From contig JAEZQV010000182.1 in the NCBI GenBank assembly GCA_023441125.1, positions 1 through 10,519 on the forward strand: a stretch of 10,519 bases of DNA. Direction: 5' to 3'. Shown here piece by piece: positions 1 through 6,389 of the stretch. Positions within the stretch are counted from its first letter, which is position 1. Each line of letters starts with the position of its first letter. Made by a program: the position numbers and the translations under genes. The notes beneath the pieces were generated by a model. It was not told the origin of the DNA, did not search any database, and saw nothing but the letters and a program-made list of their open reading frames with translations. The DNA comes from Bacillota bacterium (GTDB lineage Bacteria > Bacillota_C > Negativicutes > Sporomusales > Sporomusaceae).

Positions 1-293
1 GGATTAGATGCCAGTTGCTCACCGGCCAGATAATTGCCGGCAAATGCCCCGGCGACAGCCATAATAAGCGGCAGTATATAAACGATGAAGGCGGCTTTAA
101 GCATATTCACTTCTTTGACTTCAAGCGCTACCCGCTGCCCTCTTTGCGCCCCTAGCGGGTTGAGAGCATCTACCACAATGGCGGTATTACCCGGGCAGCT
201 GCCACAGTTTTCACAATCACTATGACGACTGGCCTTCACTTTTGCCATACTTCCGGAAACCTCCAGAACGATACCTTCCTGCTCTTTTTCCAC
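1..293 (-). CDS. RseC-family membrane protein (SoxR-reducing system), 3' end cut by window
   Basis: The first 97 residues of an RseC/MucC-family protein; the rest lies beyond the left edge. A soluble N-terminal stretch (to about residue 60) carries a cysteine cluster C27-x2-C30-x2-C33 within DCENCGSCPG, followed by a hydrophobic span at about 65-87. This N-terminal Cys-rich segment followed by membrane helices is the family layout. In E. coli, RseC acts with the Rsx/Rnf electron-transfer complex to keep SoxR reduced, and in Firmicutes the cysteines may hold an iron-sulfur centre or a redox switch (inference). The start is a GTG at 291-293 with GGAGG eight bases upstream. The gene is separated from the next one by 377 bases with its own candidate promoter, so it is probably an independent unit. 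The family call is confident; the role here is unknown. Confidence 0.8.
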   Translation of the reverse strand, partial: MEKEQEGIVLEVSGSMAKVKASRHSDCENCGSCPGNTAIVVDALNPLGAQRGQRVALEVKEVNMLKAAFIVYILPLIMAVAGAFAGNYLAGEQLASN

Positions 294-486
294 TTACAAT
301 CCCTCCTTTGGCAGGATAAGACAAATAGCTAGCCTTATCGTGCGGAAAACGGGTTATATATTCGCGTAAAACAAGCAATTACCTTCATATTTACATAAAT
401 TACTTTTTTCACTTTTGTGAATATATGGTGTCCGTAAATTTAAAAAATTCCAACTGTATTTACAATACCAGATTTTGAAAAAAATT

Positions 487-516
487 ACTATACTTTTTTT
501 GTGAAATATTGTACAA
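487..516 (-). promoter_or_regulatory. Candidate promoter for the RseC-family gene
   Basis: On the minus strand TTGTAC (511-516) and TATAGT (487-492) are separated by 18 bases, a reasonable sigma-A type -35/-10 pair. It is the best such pair between the upstream terminator and the RseC start at 293. It implies a leader of nearly 190 bases. AT-rich DNA produces such matches by chance, so confidence is moderate. Confidence 0.4.
499..516. promoter_or_regulatory. Rex-like redox operator
   Basis: The plus strand reads TTGTGAAATATTGTACAA, which matches the Gram-positive Rex consensus TTGTGAAWWWWTTCACAA at 16 of 18 positions; the two mismatches are at 511-512 in the right half. It covers the -35 box and part of the spacer of the candidate RseC-gene promoter, where a repressor would block polymerase. 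Rex senses the NADH/NAD+ ratio, which would suit a redox-linked membrane protein. The consensus is established knowledge; the function here is inference. Confidence 0.4.
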
Positions 517-546
517 AATCTTAAAAATTAACACTGCCGGCATTTT

Positions 547-590
547 AAAAAACCTTTCGGACAATTACTGTAATGTTCGAAAGGTTTTTT
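547..590 (-). terminator. Intrinsic terminator after the membrane-protein gene (bidirectional in form)
   Basis: A 13-bp perfect stem pairs 547-559 with 578-590 (core CCTTTCG/CGAAAGG), with six A/T pairs at its base. Either strand therefore gives a hairpin followed by a U run. It lies 80 bases beyond the stop codon of the gene at 671-1222. The pair above the core (G560 with T577) is a G-U wobble only in plus-strand RNA, so the hairpin could also stop transcription from the other direction. Confidence 0.8.
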
Positions 591-599
591 ATTAATGTA

Positions 600-628
600 A
601 TTATATATAATGTTGCAAAAGAATTCAA
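600..628 (-). promoter_or_regulatory. Promoter-like element directly upstream of the terminator hairpin
   Basis: On the minus strand TTGAAT (623-628) and a perfect TATAAT (600-605) are separated by exactly 17 bases. A start about seven bases downstream would place the 5' end of the RNA almost at the base of the 547-590 hairpin. It could be a leader/attenuator promoter for the RseC-family gene, or a chance match in A/T-rich DNA. Confidence 0.3.
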
Positions 629-670
629 AATTTAATATTTGCTTATATTGATAAATTCTGCCATTAGAGC

Positions 671-1222
671 TTATATATCGTCCTTTTCCTTAGTTAATAC
701 CTCTTTAATCACCTGTTCCTCAGGCACTCTTACTTTTTCAGGCAATTTTGCCTGTAAGGCGGTCAGCATCGCCTCTCCCGGCTTAAAATAGAAGCGTCTG
801 TTCTCCATTTTGCCTTTAAAGCCGGGGGCGGTATAAGCCAAGGTCCAGACGTCCCGGCTATCCAGGGCCGAATTAAACCGGTAGGTCCGGCGAAATTTAA
901 TTACGCCGATAAGCTGAGGCTTGTAACGATAGATGCCAAAAATATCACGGTACGGCACCTCATAAGTAACGCGGCCCAATAAGCTGTGTTTAGACAGCCT
1001 GAGTACTTTCTTATCCATTTCATAGGTGTATTTTGCCGCCATACGCTCCAGCAGCACAAATAATACCAAAGCCTCGGCCATCAGCTCCACAGGCTGAAAG
1101 ATAGCCAAAGCAAACCACCTGTACAGCGAGAGAATAACCAGCACTGCAAAGCTTGCCACAGCAATTGCCATAACAATTAAGTTTTTCCGGCTGGCTTCTG
1201 AATGTACTACCATTTTGTTCAA
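671..1222 (-). CDS. Hypothetical membrane protein, two N-terminal spans and a soluble domain
   Basis: A 183-residue protein whose function I do not recognise. Two hydrophobic stretches at about residues 14-34 and 42-59 make a helical hairpin. A basic, beta-rich cytoplasmic part follows (about 64-165), with the segment YTYEMDKKVLRLSKHSLLGR near its start, and a charged C-terminus (KEKDDI). Two helices followed by a strand-rich domain recall bacterial PH-like (YdbT/YcxB-type) proteins, but that is only a shape impression. The start is uncertain: a GTG at 1240 lacks a ribosome binding site, whereas TTG at 1222 has GGAGG 11 bases upstream, and ATG at 1213 is a third option. I chose TTG. The gene stands alone between two terminators (1341-1377 and 547-590) with its own promoter candidate. 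Confidence 0.65.
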   Translation of the reverse strand: MNKMVVHSEASRKNLIVMAIAVASFAVLVILSLYRWFALAIFQPVELMAEALVLFVLLERMAAKYTYEMDKKVLRLSKHSLLGRVTYEVPYRDIFGIYRYKPQLIGVIKFRRTYRFNSALDSRDVWTLAYTAPGFKGKMENRRFYFKPGEAMLTALQAKLPEKVRVPEEQVIKEVLTKEKDDI

Positions 1223-1252
1223 CGTTACCGAATCCTCCACTAAAGCTAGTTT

Positions 1253-1282
1253 TATCTAGTGTATTCTCTTTTTCCCTGTCAA
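1253..1282 (-). promoter_or_regulatory. Candidate promoter for the membrane-protein gene
   Basis: A perfect TTGACA -35 box on the minus strand (1277-1282) is followed after 18 bases by a weak -10-like TAGATA (1253-1258). The -10 overlaps an inverted CTAG-N6-CTAG at 1246-1259. The position, just downstream of the 1341-1377 terminator and about 30 bases ahead of the start, fits a monocistronic gene. Confidence 0.4.
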
Positions 1283-1340
1283 ATTCCTGTTCACGAAAAC
1301 CAAAAAGTCCTGTAAAACTCTTCCGGAAGCAGGCCTACAA

Positions 1341-1377
1341 AACAATAAGCCGGGATTATTCACCCCGGCTTATCGTT
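1341..1377 (-). terminator. Intrinsic terminator after the second dicarboxylate carrier
   Basis: A 14-bp stem pairs 1341-1354 with 1364-1377 (core AAGCCGGG/CCCGGCTT) around a 9-base loop. The single imperfect pair (A1344 with C1374) becomes a U-G wobble in minus-strand RNA, and a short U-rich tail follows. It starts 11 bases after the carrier's stop codon. Confidence 0.8.
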
Positions 1378-1387
1378 TACAATTTTT

Positions 1388-2743
1388 TTAGAAACCAAGC
1401 AGTCCGAAGAAGACATAGCAGACGACAGCGCCGACTACCGACATTGCCAGACCCCAGATAAGCAGGTTGCGGAACAGTTTTGCCTTATCTTCATGTTCAC
1501 CGGCGCAGGCAATGCAAAGTGCGCCAAGCGTGGAAAGCGGTGAAGTATCAACAAGGTGAGCGCCGATGTTAATCGAAGAAATCATGGCCACAGCATTGCC
1601 GCCGCCGATTTCTTTAATAAGGCCGGGAACCATCGGCAGGAACATCGGCATTACTACACCGGAAGAACTGGAATAGGCTGAGATAATGCCCGGGATAAGT
1701 CCCAACCAGAAGTTAATGCTGGTAGGATTGGAAATGGCGCCAATCATTTTTACCATGGCGTTTAAGCCGCCGGCTTTATCCATAACATCAATCAGCACCG
1801 AGACACCGCAAACCATCATGATAACGCCCCAGGGCATTACTTTTACGGCCGCTTTGCTGTCGCCGGAACCAGCGAGCATTAAGACACCGGACAGAACGAA
1901 TGCCACCGAACCTACGTTGGCCAGCATATTGGCCAGCCACATATTGGCTTTAAAAAAAGGCTTCAGGGCGGGCAGACCGGGAAGTACAACCATTAAGATC
2001 AGGACAAAAACCATGGACAGCGTCAGCCATTGATGCTTGTTGAAGGGTTCGGGCTTGGGAGCCAGCTCATCAATGTTCAGGCTGGCGCCACGCTGCTTCT
2101 GAATCCAGGCCCAACCGCCAAGGACAAAGAAACCGCCGATATTTACGAGACCTTGCGCTAACTCTGAGTTAAAGTGAATTTTCCAGGCCAGGCCGTTGAG
2201 CTGATCGGCGGCAATGCCCAAGCCAGGAGCCATTTTGGCAATAATGCCGTTAGAAATAATACCTGTAGGAGCAAAAGGAGAGAAAGCTGCGCCGTTGGCT
2301 GCGCCTACTACTAACAGTGTCATCAGGAATGCCGGCATACCAACCCGGGATGCAATCGCCATTGCTACCGGCGCCATAAGCGCGCAACCGGCAATGTTGC
2401 CAGGGCCGATTGTTGTTACAAACGTAGTCAGAACGTATACAATTAGGGGGATTAATGCCGTGTTGCCTTTACAAAGGCGGACTGAATACGAGGTTAGTTT
2501 TTCCATTGTCCCGTTGGTTTGCGCCATACCGAACATGAAGGTTACACCAACCAGAATCATAAACAGACTGAGCGGGAATGATCCCATAACTTTAGCGCCG
2601 TCAAGGCCGCCCCATACACCGCCGACAATTATCGCAAAGCCAATGCTGAGAAAACCTACATTTAAGTCTTCATTTACGCAGCTGATAATTACAACAATCG
2701 CCAGTGCCACTATCGACATTATCGCTGCCACAGAAATCTCCAT
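1388..2743 (-). CDS. MatC-type dicarboxylate carrier (SLC13-like permease), copy B
   Basis: A 451-residue, highly hydrophobic secondary transporter with the MatC N-terminal domain layout of the ion-transporter superfamily. MatC proteins were named for malonate uptake, and relatives move C4-dicarboxylates. The two inverted-repeat re-entrant segments are visible: SPFAPTGIISNG (about 155-166), and SAYSSSSGVVMP (about 355-366) followed by DTSPLSTLGA (about 399-408). The central cytoplasmic linker is ALNIDE-like with KPEPF near 230. It is a paralogue of the next carrier, with long identical runs, and differs mainly by extra residues at about 255-277. ATG at 2743 has GGGGAGG eight bases upstream. 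Context beside methylmalonyl-CoA decarboxylase suggests succinate or another short diacid as substrate (inference). It has its own 317-base leader and its own terminator. Confidence 0.85.
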   Translation of the reverse strand: MEISVAAIMSIVALAIVVIISCVNEDLNVGFLSIGFAIIVGGVWGGLDGAKVMGSFPLSLFMILVGVTFMFGMAQTNGTMEKLTSYSVRLCKGNTALIPLIVYVLTTFVTTIGPGNIAGCALMAPVAMAIASRVGMPAFLMTLLVVGAANGAAFSPFAPTGIISNGIIAKMAPGLGIAADQLNGLAWKIHFNSELAQGLVNIGGFFVLGGWAWIQKQRGASLNIDELAPKPEPFNKHQWLTLSMVFVLILMVVLPGLPALKPFFKANMWLANMLANVGSVAFVLSGVLMLAGSGDSKAAVKVMPWGVIMMVCGVSVLIDVMDKAGGLNAMVKMIGAISNPTSINFWLGLIPGIISAYSSSSGVVMPMFLPMVPGLIKEIGGGNAVAMISSINIGAHLVDTSPLSTLGALCIACAGEHEDKAKLFRNLLIWGLAMSVVGAVVCYVFFGLLGF

Positions 2744-2890
2744 TTACTATTCCTCCCCACGTCATAATTCGTTTGCTAGTGGACTATCCAACCTTAATTA
2801 GCTTACTATACTATTCCACACTTCTGCGAACTCCATACCCCCTTTTGCAATAAATTCATATATCACAATAGTTCGTGAAAGCATACTAAT

Positions 2891-2917
2891 CTGAAAAATT
2901 CAGAGTAAAAAAAATTA
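2891..2917. promoter_or_regulatory. Shared palindromic element, copy ahead of carrier B
   Basis: CTGAAAAATTCAG (2891-2903) is a perfect 5-bp inverted repeat with a 3-base centre, followed after six bases by AAAAATTA (2910-2917). The same arrangement with the same spacing occurs at 4433-4459 ahead of carrier A. Likely an operator for a shared regulator, or a remnant of tandem duplication. Confidence 0.45.
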
Positions 2918-3012
2918 CATCTTATCAATTACATAATTCGATAATAATAGATATAATCCTTTATAATCTGACATATTATGATAATTTTTGCTCATATTTT
3001 GCGTAAAATAAT

Positions 3013-3048
3013 AAGACGGAAGAGGGAAAGAATGTCCTCCCCCGTCTT
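3013..3048 (-). terminator. Intrinsic terminator after the first dicarboxylate carrier
   Basis: A 13-bp stem pairs 3013-3025 with 3036-3048 (outer core AAGACGG/CCGTCTT) around a 10-base loop. Two A-C mismatches seen on the plus strand become U-G wobbles in the transcribed minus strand, and the tail is T-rich. It follows the carrier A stop by about a dozen bases, so most transcription should end before carrier B. Confidence 0.8.
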
Positions 3049-3060
3049 GAATATTCTACT

Positions 3061-4362
3061 TTATAACCCGAGAAGTCCAAAGGCTACATAGCACACGACA
3101 GCACCGACAACCGCCATGGATAAACCCCACAGCATGAGGTTTCTAAACAGTTTGGCTTTGTCTTCGTGGTCAGCTGCGCAGGCAATGCAGAGTGCGCCGA
3201 GCGTAGACAACGGTGAGGTGTCAACAATGTGCGAACCGATGTTGATTGACGAGATTAATGCGATCGGATTGCCGCCGCCAATCTGGGCAATAATGCCCGG
3301 TACCATGGGCAGGAACATCGGCATTACCACACCGGACGAGCTCGAGTAGGCCGAGATCAGGCCAGTAATAAAGCCTAATACGCCATTAACCGTGGTGGGG
3401 TTGGATACGACCGCAATCATTTTGACGAGGGCAGTTAAGCCGCCGGCCTGATCCATGATATCAATGAGAACCGACATGCCGCAAACCATGAGGATTACAC
3501 CCCAGGGCATTGCTTTAACGGCTTTAGCGTCGTCAGCAATGCCAAACAGCATGAAGATGGAGCCAATACCGAACGCCACGGCGCCAACGTCCCATTTGAG
3601 AACAATTACGGAAAGCACCAACGCAGTAATACCTACCAAAGTGGCAATTTGCTTAGAATCAAACGGTTCCGGCTTGGGAGCGATCTCATCAATATTAAGA
3701 GCTGACGAGCCCCGTTGCTTGCGAATCCAGGCCAAGCCGCCCAACAGGAAGAAGCCGCCAAAGTTAACTACGCCTTGCACAACTTCCGAATTGAAATGTA
3801 CTTTCCAGCCCAAACTGCTCAGTTGGTCAGCGGGTATGCCAAGGCTGGGAGCCATTTTGGCAATAATCCCGTTGGAAATAATGCCGGTAGGTGCAAACGG
3901 CGAAAAAGCGGCGCCATTGGCAGCACCAACAACCAAAAGTGTCATGGCAAAGGCCGGAAGGCCGATTCGGCCGGCAATTGCCATCGCAACCGGTGCCATA
4001 AGCGCCGTAGCGGCAATGTTGCCGGGTCCAATTGTGGTAACAATAGTAATGAGCACAAACAGAATGATCGGAATTAAAGCAGTATTACCTTTGGCCAGCC
4101 GTACGGCGTAGGCACTGAATTTCTCCATAGTACCGTTGACCTGAGCACAAGCAAACATGAAGGTAACACCAATCAGAATCATGAACAGCCCGACAGGCCA
4201 GCCTTTAAAAATAGCTGCAACCTTCATTCCGGAGAACACAATTCCGACAAGTAACGCGGAAGCAATACCAAGGATGCCGACGTTCATTTCCTTAAAGCAG
4301 GAAATGATAACTACGATAGCCAGCGCTATAATCGATGCCAGCGCAGCCGTACTGATTTCCAT
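3061..4362 (-). CDS. MatC-type dicarboxylate carrier (SLC13-like permease), copy A
   Basis: A 433-residue polytopic membrane protein of the MatC/SLC13-like group. The N-terminal MatC region includes NVGILGIASALLVG and a conserved QVNGTMEK (about 74-81). Re-entrant motifs SPFAPTG (154-160), SAYSSSSGVVMP (337-348) and DTSPLSTLGA (381-390) mark the two substrate-binding repeats. It lies 125 bases downstream of the last decarboxylase gene with no clear terminator between, so it may be partly co-transcribed with the pump, although its leader carries the shared palindrome and may have its own promoter. ATG at 4362 has GGGAG about 10-12 bases upstream. Sodium-coupled uptake of succinate is the obvious role beside this pathway, but substrate and coupling ion are inferred from context; malonate or methylmalonate are alternatives. 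Confidence 0.85.
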   Translation of the reverse strand: MEISTAALASIIALAIVVIISCFKEMNVGILGIASALLVGIVFSGMKVAAIFKGWPVGLFMILIGVTFMFACAQVNGTMEKFSAYAVRLAKGNTALIPIILFVLITIVTTIGPGNIAATALMAPVAMAIAGRIGLPAFAMTLLVVGAANGAAFSPFAPTGIISNGIIAKMAPSLGIPADQLSSLGWKVHFNSEVVQGVVNFGGFFLLGGLAWIRKQRGSSALNIDEIAPKPEPFDSKQIATLVGITALVLSVIVLKWDVGAVAFGIGSIFMLFGIADDAKAVKAMPWGVILMVCGMSVLIDIMDQAGGLTALVKMIAVVSNPTTVNGVLGFITGLISAYSSSSGVVMPMFLPMVPGIIAQIGGGNPIALISSINIGSHIVDTSPLSTLGALCIACAADHEDKAKLFRNLMLWGLSMAVVGAVVCYVAFGLLGL

Positions 4363-4432
4363 AATTTTTTCTCTCCCAACGCATAAACTAGTCCAGCTAA
4401 ACTATGTCTGTTGATTCAGCAAGAGAATTACA

Positions 4433-4459
4433 CTGAAAAATTCAGGTGCATAAAAATTA
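4433..4459. promoter_or_regulatory. Shared palindromic element, copy ahead of carrier A
   Basis: CTGAAAAATTCAG (4433-4445), six bases, then AAAAATTA (4452-4459): the same as at 2891-2917. It lies about 70 bases ahead of the carrier A start. In the minus-strand RNA it is also flanked by AAGAGAA (4470-4476) and TTCTCTT (4421-4427), which could close a larger loop around it. Confidence 0.45.
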
Positions 4460-4487
4460 AGTTTGCTGGTTCTCTTTTAATCTAATT

Positions 4488-4643
4488 CTAATCTTCGTCG
4501 TCGTCTTCTTCTTCGTCTTCGATTGGCGCCGGGAAGGCGGCATGAAGAGCTTTGGTTGCCACTATAAATACGCCGATAACAGCAAACATGGTCGGCAGGG
4601 CAACTGTCATCAAAGTTACGGCTTTAGAAAATGCACTTTCCAT
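4488..4643 (-). CDS. 51-residue OadG-related membrane subunit of methylmalonyl-CoA decarboxylase
   Basis: A tiny gene directly after mmdB: the stop of mmdB and this start are 16 bases apart, and its ribosome binding site GGGGAGGT overlaps the mmdB stop codon, indicating translational coupling. The product begins MESAFSKAVTLMTVALPTMF, has one membrane span at about residues 11-31, and ends in an almost purely acidic tail (EDEEEDDDED, 42-51). OadG/MmdD-type subunits of sodium-pumping decarboxylases begin with one such span that anchors the carboxyltransferase side to the beta pump. This protein looks like that anchor without the soluble C-terminal domain, which is encoded separately at 6390-6659. 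Proteins of about this size beside such pumps are known as OadG-related small subunits. The coding call is strong; the split-subunit role is inference. Confidence 0.8.
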   Translation of the reverse strand: MESAFSKAVTLMTVALPTMFAVIGVFIVATKALHAAFPAPIEDEEEDDDED

Positions 4644-4659
4644 TGTTTATTTACCTCCC

Positions 4660-5817
4660 CTATTTCGCCAGCGCCGGAATCAGGGCGAGTACCAGACCGC
4701 CGGCCACAACGGAAGCGACCTGCCCGGCTACGTTTACCCCGATAGCATGCTGGATAATGAAGTTAGTGGGGTCTTCTTTAAGAGCCATCTTAGCGATTAC
4801 CCGGCCGGACATGGGGAAAGCCGAGATACCGCAAGCGCCAATCATCGGATTAACTTTAGTCGGGCTGAACATGTTTAAAAGCTTGGCGAACAGCACGCCG
4901 CCAACAGTATCAAATACAAAGGCTACAGCGCCCAGGCACATAATCAGCAGGACATCAAAATTCAGGAACCGTTCCGCGGACATGGTGCCGCCGATGGTAA
5001 TACCGAGCAGCAGGGTAACAATATTGGCAAGCTCGTTTTGCGCGCAGTTGGAGAGGTTCTCGACAACACCGCTTTCTTTCAGGAGATTGCCAAACATCAG
5101 GCTGCCAATCAGCGCAACCGAGATCGGCGCAACAATACCGGCAATAATTACAACCATAAGCGGGAACAGGAACTTGGTAGTCTGGGAAACCGGCTCTTCG
5201 CCCTCAAAGCCCATTTTGATTTTACGTTCACTTTCCGTAGTGATTGCTTTAATGACCGGCGGCTGAATTACAGGCACCAGCGACATATAGCAATAAGCAG
5301 CAACCGACAGTGGTCCTAACAATTCTTGGGCGAAACGGCTGGCTACATAAATAGTTGTCGGACCGTCAGCGGCACCAATGATGCCGATGGAGGCGGCATG
5401 TTCAAACGAGAAACCGACAAAGGTTGCGCCGATAGCAGTAGCAAAAATGCCAAACTGGGCAGCGGCGGCAAACAGCATGACGGACGGACGGCGGATTAGC
5501 GGCGCAAAGTCGCACATCGCCCCGATCGCAATAAAGATAAGTACAGGGAACAATTCGTTAGCAATACCGGCATTGTAGAGCACTATGAGGAATCCTTCCT
5601 CGCCGGGAACGGTCGAGACTGCGGAAGAATGCGGAATATTGGCCAGAATTGCGCCAAAACCGATGGGGAGAAGAAGCGCAGGTTCATAATCATGTTTTAC
5701 GGCAAGATAAATCAGCAGCGCGCCGATAGCCCACATGACCACATGTTTCCAGGAAAGACCAAGGAAACCCATGAGAAGTTCGTCAAGCCAGGGATACTGG
5801 TGAATCAATGCTTCCAT
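4660..5817 (-). CDS. mmdB: Methylmalonyl-CoA decarboxylase beta subunit, sodium-ion pump
   Basis: A 385-residue polytopic protein of the OadB/MmdB/GcdB family. It takes CO2 from carboxybiotin on the carrier subunit and couples decarboxylation to export of Na+. The signature segment GIIGAADGPTTIYVASR (about 145-161) contains D151, which corresponds to the essential aspartate of OadB (D203 in Klebsiella). The C-terminal segment HAIGVNVAGQVASVVAGG (about 357-374) contains the conserved Asn, Gly and Ser that line the ion path in the family. Other family blocks are LLPIGFGAILANIP (about 49-62) and FPMSGRVIAKMA. ATG at 5817 is preceded by AGGAGGT at a rather long spacing of 11-12 bases. A 141-base gap with an RNA hairpin separates it from mmdC; the 51-residue subunit follows closely. 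Membership is near certain; that the substrate is methylmalonyl-CoA follows from the neighbours. Confidence 0.95.
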   Translation of the reverse strand: MEALIHQYPWLDELLMGFLGLSWKHVVMWAIGALLIYLAVKHDYEPALLLPIGFGAILANIPHSSAVSTVPGEEGFLIVLYNAGIANELFPVLIFIAIGAMCDFAPLIRRPSVMLFAAAAQFGIFATAIGATFVGFSFEHAASIGIIGAADGPTTIYVASRFAQELLGPLSVAAYCYMSLVPVIQPPVIKAITTESERKIKMGFEGEEPVSQTTKFLFPLMVVIIAGIVAPISVALIGSLMFGNLLKESGVVENLSNCAQNELANIVTLLLGITIGGTMSAERFLNFDVLLIMCLGAVAFVFDTVGGVLFAKLLNMFSPTKVNPMIGACGISAFPMSGRVIAKMALKEDPTNFIIQHAIGVNVAGQVASVVAGGLVLALIPALAK

Positions 5818-5909
5818 GTCTGTTTTGTACCTCCTAAATATATATTTTGTGAAAATAGTACCTTATCAGTTACAGGTAAGGTTACATAACACACAAACTA
5901 GATTTATTA

Positions 5910-5946
5910 GGAATTAGCGCGGCTTCACTTGAGCCGCACTAATTCC
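5910..5946 (-). other. Intra-operon RNA hairpin between mmdC and mmdB
   Basis: A 15-bp stem pairs 5910-5924 with 5932-5946 around a 7-base loop (core GCGGCT/AGCCGC). The only irregular pair (C5918 with A5938) is a U-G wobble in the minus-strand transcript, so the full stem forms only in the mmd mRNA. It starts 12 bases after the mmdC stop. No U run follows, so it is not a standard terminator; mRNA processing, stabilisation or partial termination is more likely. Confidence 0.6.
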
Positions 5947-5958
5947 ACTATGGAAAAA

Positions 5959-6351
5959 TTAACCAAGAACAGCCATTACTTCGCCAGGTTTTACACTTTG
6001 ACCAGCATTTACATTGACGGACTTAACAGTACCGTCAACCGGTGCGCCAATTTCATTTTGCATTTTCATGGCCTCAAGAATAAGGATAACGTCACCTTTT
6101 TTCACTGTTTGTCCGGCTTTAGCCACTACTTTGGTAACTTTGCCAGGCATCGGTGCAGCTACAGGCGTATCGCCGGCAGCTACTTGCGCCGGGGCAGCGG
6201 CTTTAGGAGCCGGAGCAGCCGCCGGTGCGGCCGCCGGGGCGGCAGCTGCGGCCGGAGCGGCCGGACGAGGCTGCGCTGAAACGGCACCGCCTACTTCTTC
6301 CACTTCTACCTCATACGTATTGCCATTAACGGTAACATTAAATTTTTTCAT
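5959..6351 (-). CDS. mmdC: Methylmalonyl-CoA decarboxylase gamma subunit, biotin carrier
   Basis: A 130-residue biotin carboxyl carrier protein. An N-terminal strand region ([20 protein letters not shown]) leads to a flexible Ala/Pro-rich linker (about 26-60) and then a biotinyl/lipoyl domain (about 62-130). The biotinylation motif is EAMKM at 93-97, with Lys96 as the modified residue. It shuttles the carboxyl group from the MmdA carboxyltransferase to the MmdB pump. Length and layout match the Veillonella and Propionigenium gamma subunits. ATG at 6351 has GGAGG nine bases upstream. It lies 38 bases after the delta-like gene. The Ala/Pro linker gives long GC-rich open frames on the opposite strand, which are shadows. 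Confidence 0.95.
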   Translation of the reverse strand: MKKFNVTVNGNTYEVEVEEVGGAVSAQPRPAAPAAAAAPAAAPAAAPAPKAAAPAQVAAGDTPVAAPMPGKVTKVVAKAGQTVKKGDVILILEAMKMQNEIGAPVDGTVKSVNVNAGQSVKPGEVMAVLG

Positions 6352-6389
6352 TGTAACGGACCTCCATTCATTGATGGTGTTCTATTCGT

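Larger units (their letters stand above)
294..670. other. AT-rich intergenic region with terminator and promoter signals
   Basis: No gene is visible in either direction. The region holds, from right to left: a promoter-like pair at 600-628, a strong hairpin at 547-590, a second promoter-like pair at 487-516 overlapped by a Rex-like palindrome at 499-516, and a small inverted repeat TTCAC-TTTT-GTGAA at 408-421. The rest is A/T-rich with no recognisable structure. Confidence 0.7.
2744..3060. other. Intergenic leader between the two carriers
   Basis: There is no gene here. The region contains the terminator of carrier A (3013-3048), the shared palindrome element (2891-2917) about 150 bases ahead of carrier B, and otherwise very A/T-rich DNA with several weak promoter-like hexamers. 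I cannot single out one promoter with confidence. A pair TTTACT/TATGCT with an 18-base spacer would place the palindrome exactly between -35 and -10. Confidence 0.6.

Noticed and set aside
408..421. TTCAC-TTTT-GTGAA inverted repeat as a second redox operator
   Set aside because: The half-sites point inward compared with Rex or CRP sites and the stem is only 5 bp, so chance is likely in this A/T-rich region.
1246..1259. CTAG-N6-CTAG inverted repeat as an operator
   Set aside because: The arms are only four bases and there is no second copy in the window.
2761..2800. Possible sigma-54 -24/-12 promoter ahead of carrier B
   Set aside because: The GG and GC dinucleotides are 11 rather than 10 bases apart, and the flanks do not match the consensus.
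3455..4111. 218-residue open frame on the plus strand
   Set aside because: It is antisense to carrier A with low-complexity composition and no recognisable domain. It is a shadow of the carrier's codon pattern.
4631..5266. 211-residue open frame on the plus strand
   Set aside because: Antisense to mmdB, with no ribosome binding site or family motif.
6180..6260. Repetitive GCC/GGC-rich stretch considered as a DNA repeat
   Set aside because: It encodes the flexible Ala/Pro linker usual in biotin carrier subunits.
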